Assembly (NCBI GenBank): GCA_013397455.1
Contig: VYZB01000190.1
Span: 799,220 to 863,219, forward strand
DNA length: 64,000 bases
Reading direction: 5' to 3'
Origin: Crotophaga sulcirostris
Taxonomy: Eukaryota; Chordata; Aves; Cuculiformes; Crotophagidae
This document shows, one piece after another, positions 53,403 to 64,000 of the stretch (within the stretch, counting starts at the first letter, position 1; the number at the start of each line of letters is the position of its first letter). The position numbers and the translations under genes were made by a program. The notes under the pieces were generated by a model, which worked only from the letters and a program-made list of their open reading frames with translations, did no database searches and was not told the origin of the DNA.

Positions 53403-56400
53403 ATTATCCTGTCACTTCCTCACATGAAACTCCTACTCTTTTCAATTAAAATCACACAGAGGCAGGAGCCAGGATAATTGTGCCTCAGCTCCTACTTTGG
53501 TCTCTTGGGGTCAGCTTGTTAGAGCATGTCTTTCAGGACATAAAGTCTGTGGGAATATAGACACTGGTCAACTTCTTCTCAGCAATCATATTACAAACTA
53601 TCCAAAATAATACTATTTAAATATAAGTGGTGCAGCATCCAAAAAGAATCAGAAATACATGAGAAAAAATATTTTTTCAAAGATTCGCAGTTTATTCAGA
53701 GTTTTATCCTACTTGTATTTCCCCTGGTAACTTTGGTTTCGCACCACATGAGGTCAGTCTCTCACTGCTCCACAGGGAAGCAAAGCTTTCTTCAGATCCT
53801 TTTCTTCTGCCCACACAATTTAGTTTTATCTCACAGCATTATTTATATGTCTCAAAGGTAGTGGAATAAGGAGGACAGCAAACAAAAGAAAAGACACTCA
53901 TCTGCATCTTTTGCAGTTAAAGTGTTTTTGAGGGAAATAAAAAACCACACGAATGCATTTCTTGAACAAAACCCACAAATTTCCTCCAACGTAAGGATAT
54001 ATTAGGAACAAGAGAGAAGGGGGTCGATTCTTGTTTATATCAGGAACTCATTTACATTGAGTTCTGTCAATGTATGACGTGACTGAAGCTTGTGCAAGTC
54101 ACTATATATATTCATACTAGGTTTTACGTGAACATACATGTAATTTACATACTGTATAAAAGTTCTTTATCTAGCCAGAAAGACATGGAAGGAACATAAT
54201 GTAAATGAGAATCAGGCCCAGTATAACCCATGTTTTTGGCTGGTGCTGAGGTTGCTATGCAGACTGAAAGGTAGTTCAACAGAAAGCTAGAAAGGATTTT
54301 AGTTACAAAAATATCTCCAGTAAGTATATTTTTAAAAAATGAGCAGCCCTGTCAAATATTTTCAAGAGAGAACTCAAGGTCAGACTGATAAAACAAGCTG
54401 CTTTAGACCTTGCTGTGTTTGTTATTCAGACATCATTTACACTGAGGAAGCTGTCATCAGATGTCTTATTGCTTACTAAGTGCCAGCCACCAGCTTAGCA
54501 TTGTTAAAGACACAATATGAAGACAACCAGAACTCTAAGCAGATTACTACCTTATAAGCATAGACAAACTAAATTTTTCTGTGGTATGTCTTTTAAAGCT
54601 ACAGGAATCCATTTACAATAATACTAGTAGCATTATGACAGGAGAAGTAGGATAAGAGGAAAGGAAGGTGACTGGTTACTACCAAGAGGCAATTTGTAGA
54701 AAGTAAGCAACTAAAGTTTATTTCAAGGTGGCAGACATATTCCTTAGGTGTTTTCCCATTTCTTACAGCTTTCCTGTACTAAGCAAGATTTATTCAGCTG
54801 AGATAACTTATTCACCTTTTTATTTCCCAAGATAATCGAGGAAAGTCTATTTTGTCTCTTGCCAAGACTTTGCCTTAAATGGACCTATCTAGATTTTTAT
54901 TCAATATTCCTTTGGATATAGGCAAGAATACTAATACATCTTTGCTAAATGGCCATATCACATCAGCAAACTGCATGCTGGGGAAACCCACAAGAAAGAG
55001 AACAAGTATAGAAGGAAAAAAGTATTGCAAGCCTTCCTTCTACTGAAACTGGGTACTTCAACTATTCCACAGCTCTTGGATTCTATACGTCAATAATTTT
55101 TTTTTTTATTAATTACCAGCTTAGCTCTTTACATGCTATATTGGCCATCCAGTTGAATCTTAACAGTAAATGCACATAAATACCACCACATACACACCAC
55201 AAGCACACACAGTGACTGACTCTCCTCTCTTTGTCTAATCCTCAAAACAATAGCTCTGAGGTCTTCAGAGTCATGCTTATTGAAAATTAAGGTCAAGGAA
55301 ATGAAGATCTGCTTTGGATTCACACCTTCAAAACTCATCACAAATTATTAGTGTGAAAACTAAACACAGAAGCTTAATAATTTTCCCTGCTCCATCCACA
55401 ACCCAAGGCTGAGTTACAAGGCATAATTATCAGGGCAGAAACTAGGAGTAATTTTGAATCATTGACTTCAGACCAACTCTGCAATCTTCACCAGTGAAGC
55501 ATGGACCTTTGTATGACACATGCCATCTTAAGACTGGTTTCTGTGCTATTTTAATGTTAAGATAAATTAGAGGCAATTCAGGTATTGCACCTGGCTACAT
55601 CTTACAATCAATCCTTTATTCAACCCTTATTTCTGAGGGTTAATTTTCATTATGTTCTTGACTTTTCTGTGCCTCGTGACGCTACTCAAAAAAAAAATCA
55701 GTTTAACCACCTTCTCCCTGTATACAATTGTCAGATGGAGTAACTTACTTTAGTAACCCTTCAGGTCTGACGTCCTACTTGTTTTCAAACCGATCTTTGT
55801 CAAGTTCTTTTTCTCCTCCCCTACAATGACTGTGTTTTCAAACAGGATTCCTGTTCTTCAAGGCAGCCATTCAGCCCTCCATCATCCCACAGCTCCTCCA
55901 GAGAGCAGCACTATATCCAGTTCACTCCCTCTTGATGCCAGATCCATAGGTCAAGGGATAAAAAGGAAGCAAAAATTTGATGTTTCTTTGCAACAGATTG
56001 CTGACTTCACAAGATTCAGAAAGACAGGTTACAGAATTTCTTAAATCCACATTTCTTAGACATATAATTTAAATCTATATGGAAAGCATCCATTGATGCT
56101 TTCTTGATATAGTGAGGAAAGCTGCTCTGCAAATGTAAAAATTAGAAGCTTTTTTAAATGAAACCTGAACTTCTGAAACACAACTCTAAGTCAGAAAAGC
56201 GAATTCTATAGTCAGCCCCACAGCCACAGATATATGTGGCCCTGCACACTCCCCTGTACACCTGCCCTCTGGTCAGCAGCCTATAACTGGGATTAATTTT
56301 CCCTTGCCACAAGATTTCCCCCTTCCTTTCCAAAATTACCTTACATCCCCTCCAACTCAGTACGTCTTAGGGCTCTGAGTAAACATGAAAAAGATTCTCT

Positions 56401-57645
56401 GGGATCACACATCTTGCCTCTCTCTTCAATCAGCTTTCTTTGGGAGACTTTTTGGCAACACAGAGCAACTAGCAGCTATGACTTCTCAGGCTAGGAGTAG
56501 GATATGAACCACCATCCTTTCTCCAGGTCAACTGCTCATGCCTCACCTCCACACTGCTCAGACTGAGAACATCAACGCTTTCAATGCTTCCTGCTCCACT
56601 ACAACCAACAAATCAGTATAGGCCAACCAAAAAAATTGTATAGTTGTAGCAAAGAGGACAGTAATGGACAACAGGGAATGAGGAAGAAACTCCTTAAACT
56701 GACCTTCTCAGCAAATTACAGCCTAACGGGGAAGGTAAAGTCCAGATTATACCTCTATGGAGTCTCACAAGTTTTATATTTAGAAAGAACAATTAGATCA
56801 TTCAAACTGTATTGCAGGCCATTATATTTCATCCAGACACTTTTAAAGACACTAAACTAAGGCTACTTTAGGCCCAAGGTGGCTAAACGGTGTACCCAGA
56901 CAAAGATGGAGAGATCAAGGATGTATTTCTATCACTTCCATTTCAGCTACTCATTTATACTCCTGTATTTCCTTCCCATTTCCATACAGTTGTTTGTGTG
57001 GTCATAGATGGTGTCATGATTCACATTAAAAATATGACAGCATTATGCTATGACGGTACGGAAATATGTAATGTCATGTCAGAAAATTCCAGAAAGCAAG
57101 CCATATTGAATTGAAGACAGAAAACAAGAAAAAAAGGTTGTAAGATTCCTGCCAGCCTGATGCAAAAGAAAATTCCTTCTTGACTCTACTTACAATGATC
57201 AGCATTTTAAACAAGACAGGCATTTAACAAAATACCACTCTTTTTCTCCCCTCTGGAGACCATTCTGTGTGCTTCAGAGCAATCAAAAAAGTAACTTTTC
57301 TCTTAGAGCAATTTTGATTGCATTTCACTCTCAACCAGTTAGGGCTTCTGCCTGTCTCCCTGTTAATTTGTGCTTCAGTCCAATCCTGAGCTCCTCACAC
57401 ATTTAGAAGTACTGCTTCAAAAAGGTGCCAGCAGGGGAAGAAAGTTCTAGTCCCCCGCAGGCAACTGCCCAAAGCCCAGGCATGTAAGATTTGATAGTAC
57501 TTATTACAAAGTAATATACTTATTACAAATCCCAGATGTCTCATTAGCCAATGCCAGAAGGAATCATGACCAGCATTTCTCTGATACATGTCATAATATT
57601 TTTCCAGAAAACTAAATGAAAATCTGTGTTAAATACACAATGTAT

Positions 57646-57853
57646 AAATCATAGAATCACAGAATATCTCCAGTTGGAAGGCACCAAACTGTATGACTAA
57701 AAGTGTTGTCCAGATACTCCTTGAACTCTGACAGGTTTGGTGACATTACTACTTCCCTGGGGAGCCTATTCCAGAGACCAACCACCCTCTTAGTGAAGAA
57801 ACTTTTCCAAATGTCCAGTCTGAACTTCCCCTGATGCAGGTTCGTACACCATT
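57646..57853 (-). mobile_element. CR1 LINE, 5'-truncated 3' end
   Basis: The plus strand starts with tcatagaatcacagaat, the reverse complement of the ATTCTATGATTCTATGA-type tail that ends CR1 elements. It is followed by degraded matches to the CR1 3' region: agttggaaggcacc, a stretch like tggtgacattactacttccc, ggggagcctattccag, and agtgaagaaacttttccaa leading into cccctgatgcaggttcgtac. The element is therefore on the minus strand with its 3' end at the low coordinate and is truncated near 57853. Part of the usual region between the tail and the tgaactctgacagg section appears deleted. CR1 is the dominant LINE of birds and other sauropsids. Confidence 0.88.
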
Positions 57854-58626
57854 ATGAAGTACGTACCATTATCATAGGCAAATAAGTAAATATCATTATT
57901 ATAAGAAGGACTCCAAGCAAATTTACTGTTTTTGAGAAGACGTTTCATTACTTTGATTAATTTCAGCTCTATATAAAGCTGTCTTGTCCATAACTTGATA
58001 CCTATCAAGAACGAATACCATGAAACACTTCACTTTCTCTGCAAAAAGCTGCATAATCTGAGTTAATTAAGGTCTGCATTATTCCATGTCTCCTAAGCAA
58101 TCTGTAATTGAACTATGAAGCTAACACCTAGTAGCTGTAACCTAGTGCCAGGCACAGACGCCAATTTATCCTCCTGATAGAAGTAATAAGGAAATGTCCA
58201 AACCTAAGCACCAAATTGATATTTTTGGCTTTGAAACTGCATTGAAAAATATTAAGTATCTACAGTAAAACATAGTCCTGCTGTAATCAGTTTTCCAGAA
58301 CCTTAGCATGTTGTCCCTAGTAGATAAGAATGAGAATGGTTGAAGACAATTTTGTTAGGGACACGAGGCAGTTTAACCAAACCCTATGATTAATTTTAAC
58401 CAAAAGGCAACCAGCTGAGTTGCCATACACAGGATACAAAGGTCACTCACCCAAGAAAATCAACCATCAAAATACAGCTTTGCAATATACCTCATGTGCA
58501 AGTCAGCTAGAAAGGTTTAACAGAATAAGAGGTGCAAGGATATTGAGAGCTGTCTCCCCTCACTCTTAACTGAAATGGCAGATGAAATAGTGGTTGACCA
58601 CTAGAAAAATTATCAACATTAAACAA

Positions 58627-58660
58627 GGGGGATTGGGGGGGGGGGGTTTATGAGAGGGGA
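58627..58660 (+). repeat. G-run cluster, possible G-quadruplex
   Basis: GGGGG, att, twelve G, tttatgaga, GGGG. At least four G-tracts can be drawn from it, so a quadruplex is possible on the plus strand (the KLHL32 template strand). Confidence 0.5.
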
Positions 58661-61600
58661 AAAATCGAGCTTCTACAAAAAATCAAAGCAGTTATCAGGA
58701 GAAACTGTTGTACTTAGAAATATTTATTTTTACTATTTTTTTACTATCTGAGAAGACCTTTCACTCTTTCATGTTTTTTTCAAAGAAATAATTAAGCTGA
58801 AGTATTTGACCAAAAAAAGAAAAATGACCAAATACAGAAAGGACCTGCAAGATAATACTTTAACTAACCTTAGGTTTGTGTGCATGAATTTGAGAAATGA
58901 CCAGATGGTGCTCCAATAGTTTTTAAACAAACTGAATACAAGGTAAAGTTAGTAAATAAAGGCAGTAATTAAATAGGACTCATATTGATAACACATTAAA
59001 GTAATAGCAAGAACAACCCAAGCACATGAAATAACAATATATATGAAAATACTATAAGTTCTAGATTTGTAACTAGAATAATACACCAGTATTGTTTTTA
59101 TTAAAAACTGCATTTTGTGAGTAAAAGAAAGTTTGTTAAACAAGCTAAGAAACTGAAAAGTTTAAAGCCTATTTTTGAGTCACTATAAATGCAACTCCTT
59201 ATGTGGCTTTCAAGGAAAGGAAATATTTCAACATTCTTTCTATAGGTAGGGTATAAAACTGTATTGATCTTGGGCCACAAAGATACCAGAGGATGTTGAA
59301 ATTCACTTTTTGAGAAAGAGTTGAACACAAAATATCTCATATTAGGGCTGTGTCTGCTTCTTTCTTTTCAGCTTTGGTAATTCAGAATAATTTTATAACT
59401 TCAACATAACAATTTATTTTCGATTAATACAGAAACAGAATATTATGGTTTAGAAAAAGAAAAGACAGGAAAAGAAGATTTAGTCAGGAGAACTTGGTAT
59501 TAAGCCCCATTAAAATTGCTAGTTATCAGTATGGTCTTTGGAAAGTTATTTTCTACCAAAATAATTTATTGCCTATGATGCAACAAAGTAACTTGCTTTT
59601 GTAATGAATTTTGAGGTCCTCGAACAAAATTCTATCTGAATGCAAAGTATTTCTATTACCGTGGACTAAAGACATATGATAGAACATAATAACAAAGAAG
59701 AAAGATCCAAGTCAACAAAGCATTTCAGTATACATATGACTCCAACTGTGTATTTGTATTTTTGTTGAATTAGTATCACGATCATCTATTGCAAATTACA
59801 CCCACTGTTCTTGCACAATTCTTCTTTCTTTAAACTATACTGCAGTGCCTGTCAGCTGATTCAAATTATGGCAACACTTAGATTTTATATATGTATATGA
59901 TATCAACATAAATGATGTAGTTTGATGGACCTAAATTTGAGGAGGAATGCAAGATCCTCATCTAAAATGAAGAGCCTGAAAATTTCAGTTCAAACCACTT
60001 ATCCAGTCTTATGGCACTTATAAAAGTCTGTTTTAAGCACTGAAACTTTTCAAATGCCCAGAGTTTTTCTTCTGATTAAAAGCACCCTTTCTTCTAATGA
60101 TGGCTGACCCAACTACATTGGCTTATTTAGGGGTTACCCCAATCCTCCAAATGATATTATGTCTCCTGGTAACAGATTAGTCAAAACCAAACAAACAAAG
60201 TCAAAAAAGAGAAGACAGCAGCGTCCATGATGCGTTAATCCCATGGTTAAGACTCTTAGAAGGAATTGTGAGATCCAAATCCTGCACCAAGAACTGTTTC
60301 TCCATATTAATAGATAGTTCCTATAGTGACTGTACTTCATCCCCCTCCCTTAGAATGCATATCTAACATTTGCAAAATGCCCCTGTGAATGGGAAAGGTG
60401 AATAATCCAGTCATTGAGACTCTGGTCTGGCCTTATTGCTGCAAGCTCTCAAGTAAAAGAGCCTTAAAGCCCTTTTATGAAGAAAGCATATATCGGCTAC
60501 CACAGGAAGCTGAATTATATCCTTGAATTATGAACATGGGAAGTACAAGGTAAAATGTCTAAGGCCAAGAGAGAAGGCATTTAAGGCATTTTTTTGGCCA
60601 AAGATTTCATTATTAGAGGATTACTGATAGCCTACATGCATAGAACAAAACCAAATTCTGTTGCTATTCCTTTTGTTAGGGTTTTTTTATTTAACAATAT
60701 TTCTTTTTTTTGTGATGATTAGGGGCCACAGTAATGGAGCAAGTCATTTGGAATTGCAATATTATTTATATTTAACTTTTTTTTTGTTTTTCTACAATCT
60801 TTCTTCTCGTGAATAATCAATTTTCCCTTAAAAGTAAAATATTCCCAGCCGTAATTACAACGAGGCACTATCTGCTTAAGGAGATAAGAAGATAAAGTTG
60901 GTATTTGAAGTCCACAGGCATATTTCAAATTAAAAATAATTAAAAAAAAGTAAGGATAATAGAATTTCATTCCAGAGTGTAATATCACACTAAAAATTAA
61001 TTTCTTAATTTTGATAACTTTAAAAAAACTGCAGACATCAAATATTGTCATCATGCAATATTAAATATTTCCACCAGATGTCTCCAATATATTATTTTAT
61101 AGAGAAAGTTACATTTCAGTTATTACACTTCAAATGGAATGCAAGTTTGGCAAACTAGTAAAGAAATAATGAGAAGAAAATTGAAAGTAAATATATATCT
61201 GTTTAGACATGGATACCTTAGGACTTCTAAATTGATGTCAGTTCCAGTGTTACCTGAAGTAACAGCAATTTTTTTACTAACATTTTGGCAAAACATGTTA
61301 GAAGAAAAAAAAATAGAATTAATAGCTTTCACTTTTAAGAGGCATATCAGATCACATCTCAATACCTACATTTTTACAGATCTATAAAAGCCTGTAATTG
61401 GCATGAATTAGTTTGCAGTTATTTAGAAATATTTAGTTTGTTTGTTTCCAAAAATTAGAAACAGTTCACAGACCCACTAAAGATGACTCTCTGATGTAAG
61501 CATGCAGTAATCCAGTTACTTATTAATAGCCTTTGTGGATTACTCCCACTCACTACCTTGAAACATTCACCCAGATTCTGTCAGCCTGAGTCAGTACATG

Positions 61601-63476
61601 CAATGCTCAACACACATAAATGCAGTGCCAGAAAAGAATTTCAAGAACAAAAGGGAAAATTTGACATTGCTGATTCTCAGAGAAGCGTTATCACCAAGTT
61701 ATGCTTCAAAGCTGTCTTTATAAGAGAACTCCTAGAGAGCCCCTCTCTTTTCTCTGTGCTTTGAAGTAGCACTTAGTGTACCTACAGACATGACAGAATG
61801 CGAATTTTGCCCTATAATCACTTTTATATAAAAGCAACTGTACATACATGCATAGCTATACTTAACTCAAGGAGCCCACTCAATTATTCAAAGCAGATTA
61901 TATCTGAAAATGAAAGTGTTGAAAGTCTCTAAAAGATAAGGACAGAAGGCACATATTATTTACTAGGGAGCTGAGGATACTACCCTCGAAGTAAGCTGAG
62001 GTGGACTGTTGGTTTGCAAAAAACACAAATCTTTTCTTTCACGGTTCTCAATATATTTCACACAGGGTTATTAGACTTTGAATTTTCCTGAAAGACAGGG
62101 GTGTTTACCTGTATCCATAGCATACAGGAGGGGTCAGATAGAAGCCCATTAAAAAAAACATCTTCTCAAAACTGGCTTTGGAAAGCATCTTTTGGATATT
62201 TGTATTAAGTGACAAGAGTTCTATTTTCAGAATAATCAACCTATAGTCTCAAATAACTAGGATGATCCAGATGCTCCATGACACAGGAAATATTTAATTT
62301 TGTATATTGAAACTTTCAACTGAAAGAACAAAATGCATACTGATGACAAGCCACGTACTGAGATGTTCAGCCAATTCAGAAAAGGAACATGGTATCACTG
62401 TCTCTTATTTACATGAAAGATGTCTTTGAATAAGTTATGTTTTCTGTAACAGCAAACCCACAAATTTCAAGTGCTAACCTCCAAGGGAAATGCTAAAGTT
62501 GAACTGTTGTGTGCGCTAGTGACAAAAATAGCACCTTTAAAACAGGTTAAAAAAAATTATTTCATATTTCTATTTAATTCCCTTGACAAAAAATAAGGTC
62601 ATACGCTCAATCCACAGTATGGAAACAGATGCCTCAAATTTGTACAACCCAACAACTCTTCCAGAATAATGTAATACGGATTTAAGCTTTCCTTTTAAAA
62701 TGAACTAATAAAAAGTACACATCAATAAATTCAATTGTTCTAGCAATACTTCCAGAAATAGTTTCTTTATCTAAATTTTAAGAGTCCAAAGTAAAAACAG
62801 TTGGATGTTAAGAAATTTTGAGCTTACCATGAACTCTGAACTGAGATTAAGTCATACAGAAACACTGTCCAAGCATGCAGTGTACATATATGGCAGGTTT
62901 GTTTTGTTGGTTTGGGGTTTTTTTTGGAAGGAGGCAAGAAGAGGAGCATCACTCTGCACTTTGTGAAAAAACGTCACGTGATACATAACCTGCTATCATA
63001 GAAAGTGCTACAATAAAGATGTAGATCACCTATAAGTATTTACAAAGATGCCTGGAATGCATCTGCCCAGAAAGTAAGAGACTATTTGTCGCCTCAATTA
63101 TATAATTTGTCAAATGCAGCAGAGTTTATAAATACTTATTATTAGGAAAATACCTAGGGTATTTTCTCGTTCTTTACATTTACTTAGTATGCAAAATCAA
63201 CTCACATTAAGTTCTTACAAATAACCAGGCCACTATAAAAGGTGCTGCATTGTTCACTACCTGGTAACAATGCACATAAACAGTGTTTTTATTAGACAAT
63301 CCCTCAACAGAGAAAAAACTCCCAGTATATCCAAAGTAAGATCTACTAAATCAAAAGACCTTGTACAGGGCATGGCACAAGTAAAGTAATTTCTAGTACC
63401 TTTGTAAATGTCATCTTCAGTTTTTATTGCAGTTTGCTTTCATTTGTTTCTCTTAATTTGAAGATCTGTACAGTAC

Positions 63477-63584
63477 CTGTCCAGTATATGCAAAGTCCAG
63501 GGCTTGTTTCAAACCAAGGCTTGTGACACCATGCAAATTCACCTCATCAGCTTCGCTTTCAACCATGCAGAGACTGAACATTGC
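63477..63584 (-). CDS. KLHL32: KLHL32 coding exon: C-terminal half of the BTB domain
   Basis: On the minus strand this exon encodes 36 residues, beginning AMFSLCMVESEADEVNLHG and ending QALDFAYTGQ. This is the second half of a BTB/POZ fold: the xxMF helix, the acidic loop, the strand before the L..L..ALDFAYTG helix, and the conserved F-x-YTG turn seen across BTB-Kelch proteins. The intron before it ends in a pyrimidine-rich run and ctgtag. The donor is CAG|gtactg. The exon starts at a codon boundary (GCA) and ends at one (CAG), so both flanking introns are phase 0. The BTB domain mediates homodimerisation and CUL3 binding. The first half of the domain must lie in exon(s) beyond position 64000. 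Compared with my memory of the human protein there is E instead of G after MVES, and D instead of E in ALDF. Confidence 0.95.
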
Positions 63585-64000
63585 CTACAGAAAGAAAAGA
63601 AATGGTACAAACTATTAGGAACAACCCCCCAGTAAACGTCCAGAAAGAACAGGATTGATTTTTCCACCTTCAGTAACCTTTGTTTTTCCTTGGATAAGAG
63701 TTTTAAATAGCAACAGACATGAGCTTGGATGAAATCCATACCAAGTTATCAATACTAACCCCATTGCAATCAATCTTGCAACAGAGTTCTTTTATCAATA
63801 AAGAAATACAAAAATGTATTCTGGAAAAACTGAAATAAATTCCTTTCGTCCATGTAATTACACTTCCTAATTACATAACTCAGGTGCAATCAATGGATAT
63901 AGTCAGATGATAAGGTTATTATTCAACAAAAAGAAAAAGAACTGAACTCTGGAAAAAATATTCTACACAAGCACCACTAGAAATAATACTTATGTATAGT
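63585..64000 (-). other. KLHL32: KLHL32 intron, 3' end only
   Basis: This stretch is the last 416 bases of the intron before the BTB exon. The acceptor at its left edge has a pyrimidine-rich tract and ctgtag on the minus strand. Otherwise it is AT-rich and I see no repeat family or gene in it. Confidence 0.85.

Larger units (their letters stand above)
52850..63476 (-). other. KLHL32: KLHL32 intron between the two BTB exons (10.6 kb)
   Basis: A 10,627-bp phase 0 intron bounded by gtactg and cttcttttcag. It holds a MIR-like fragment near 53.3-53.4 kb, the clearest CR1 fragment of the window at about 57.65-57.85 kb, and a G-run at 58.63 kb. Everything else is AT-rich unique-looking sequence. 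The open frames in it are short, begin without context and have no recognisable domains. Confidence 0.85.
1..64000 (-). other. KLHL32: KLHL32 transcription unit, internal portion (both ends outside window)
   Basis: Five coding exons on the minus strand join in frame and read as one BTB-BACK-Kelch protein that I recognise as KLHL32. Exon lengths are 108, 99, 216, 727 and 59 nt, giving 403 codons with no stop. From memory of the human protein (about 620 residues) this covers roughly residues 69 to 471. All splice junctions are canonical AG/GT. KLHL proteins are generally substrate adaptors of CUL3-RING ubiquitin ligases: BTB and 3-box contact CUL3 and the Kelch propeller binds the substrate. 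The substrate of KLHL32 is, to my knowledge, not well established. The N-terminal BTB exon, promoter, Kelch repeats 5-6 and 3' UTR are not in the window. The long introns and single gene fit a large, probably neural, vertebrate locus, but expression cannot be read from the sequence. Confidence 0.95.

Noticed and set aside
56220..56620. GC-richer stretch that might be a tRNA-derived SINE
   Set aside because: A phrase like gaggatatgaaccaccatcc is only vaguely SINE-like. No A/B box pair or tail could be recognised.
1..64000. CRISPR arrays, prophage, insertion sequences, bacterial operons and tRNA genes
   Set aside because: None are present. The split coding exons, CR1 and MIR remnants and long introns show that this is vertebrate nuclear DNA.

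Overview
The window looks like vertebrate nuclear DNA from a sauropsid, most likely a bird. It is AT-rich and gene-poor. The only coding sequence I can support is five short, correctly spliced exons spread over more than 62 kb of the minus strand. The interspersed repeats I recognise are decayed CR1 LINE and MIR-like SINE fragments. I see no operon-like ORF packing, no tRNA or rRNA genes and no CRISPR array. A CR1 3' end with its characteristic tail at about 57.65 kb is the main reason for placing the sequence in reptiles or birds.

The whole window lies inside one gene, KLHL32 (Kelch-like family member 32), transcribed from high to low coordinates. In transcript order the coding exons are 63477-63584 (C-terminal half of the BTB domain), 52751-52849 (end of BTB), 31891-32106 (3-box and first part of BACK), 10093-10819 (rest of BACK, Kelch repeats 1-3, start of repeat 4) and 1350-1408 (inside Kelch repeat 4). 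Every junction is AG/GT. The exons join in frame to 1,209 nt, or 403 codons, about two thirds of a protein I recall as roughly 620 residues in human. The start codon, the N-terminal BTB exon or exons and any promoter lie beyond position 64000. Kelch repeats 5-6, the stop codon and the 3' UTR lie before position 1.

The rest is intron: more than 1.3 kb, 8.7 kb, 21.1 kb, 20.6 kb, 10.6 kb and more than 0.4 kb from left to right. Recognisable content includes four CR1 pieces (about 11.6, 38.3-39.0, 41.0-41.7 and 57.6 kb), four MIR-like pieces (20.6, 21.3, 52.4 and 53.3 kb), small microsatellites and G-runs, and several stem-capable inverted repeats. Some low-repeat, motif-dense stretches (about 17.55-17.86, 33.06-33.56, 46.1-46.4 and 46.65-46.79 kb) look like conserved noncoding or enhancer elements by composition. 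That last point is inference, because no alignment could be run.

I found no new multi-gene system. The most unusual items are an inverted-repeat module at 33071-33222 that encloses an exact ISRE/IRF core, followed 150 bp later by an almost exact POU dimer (MORE) site; a perfect 12-bp-arm hairpin at 22281-22309; and a 20-bp perfect palindrome at 13702-13721.
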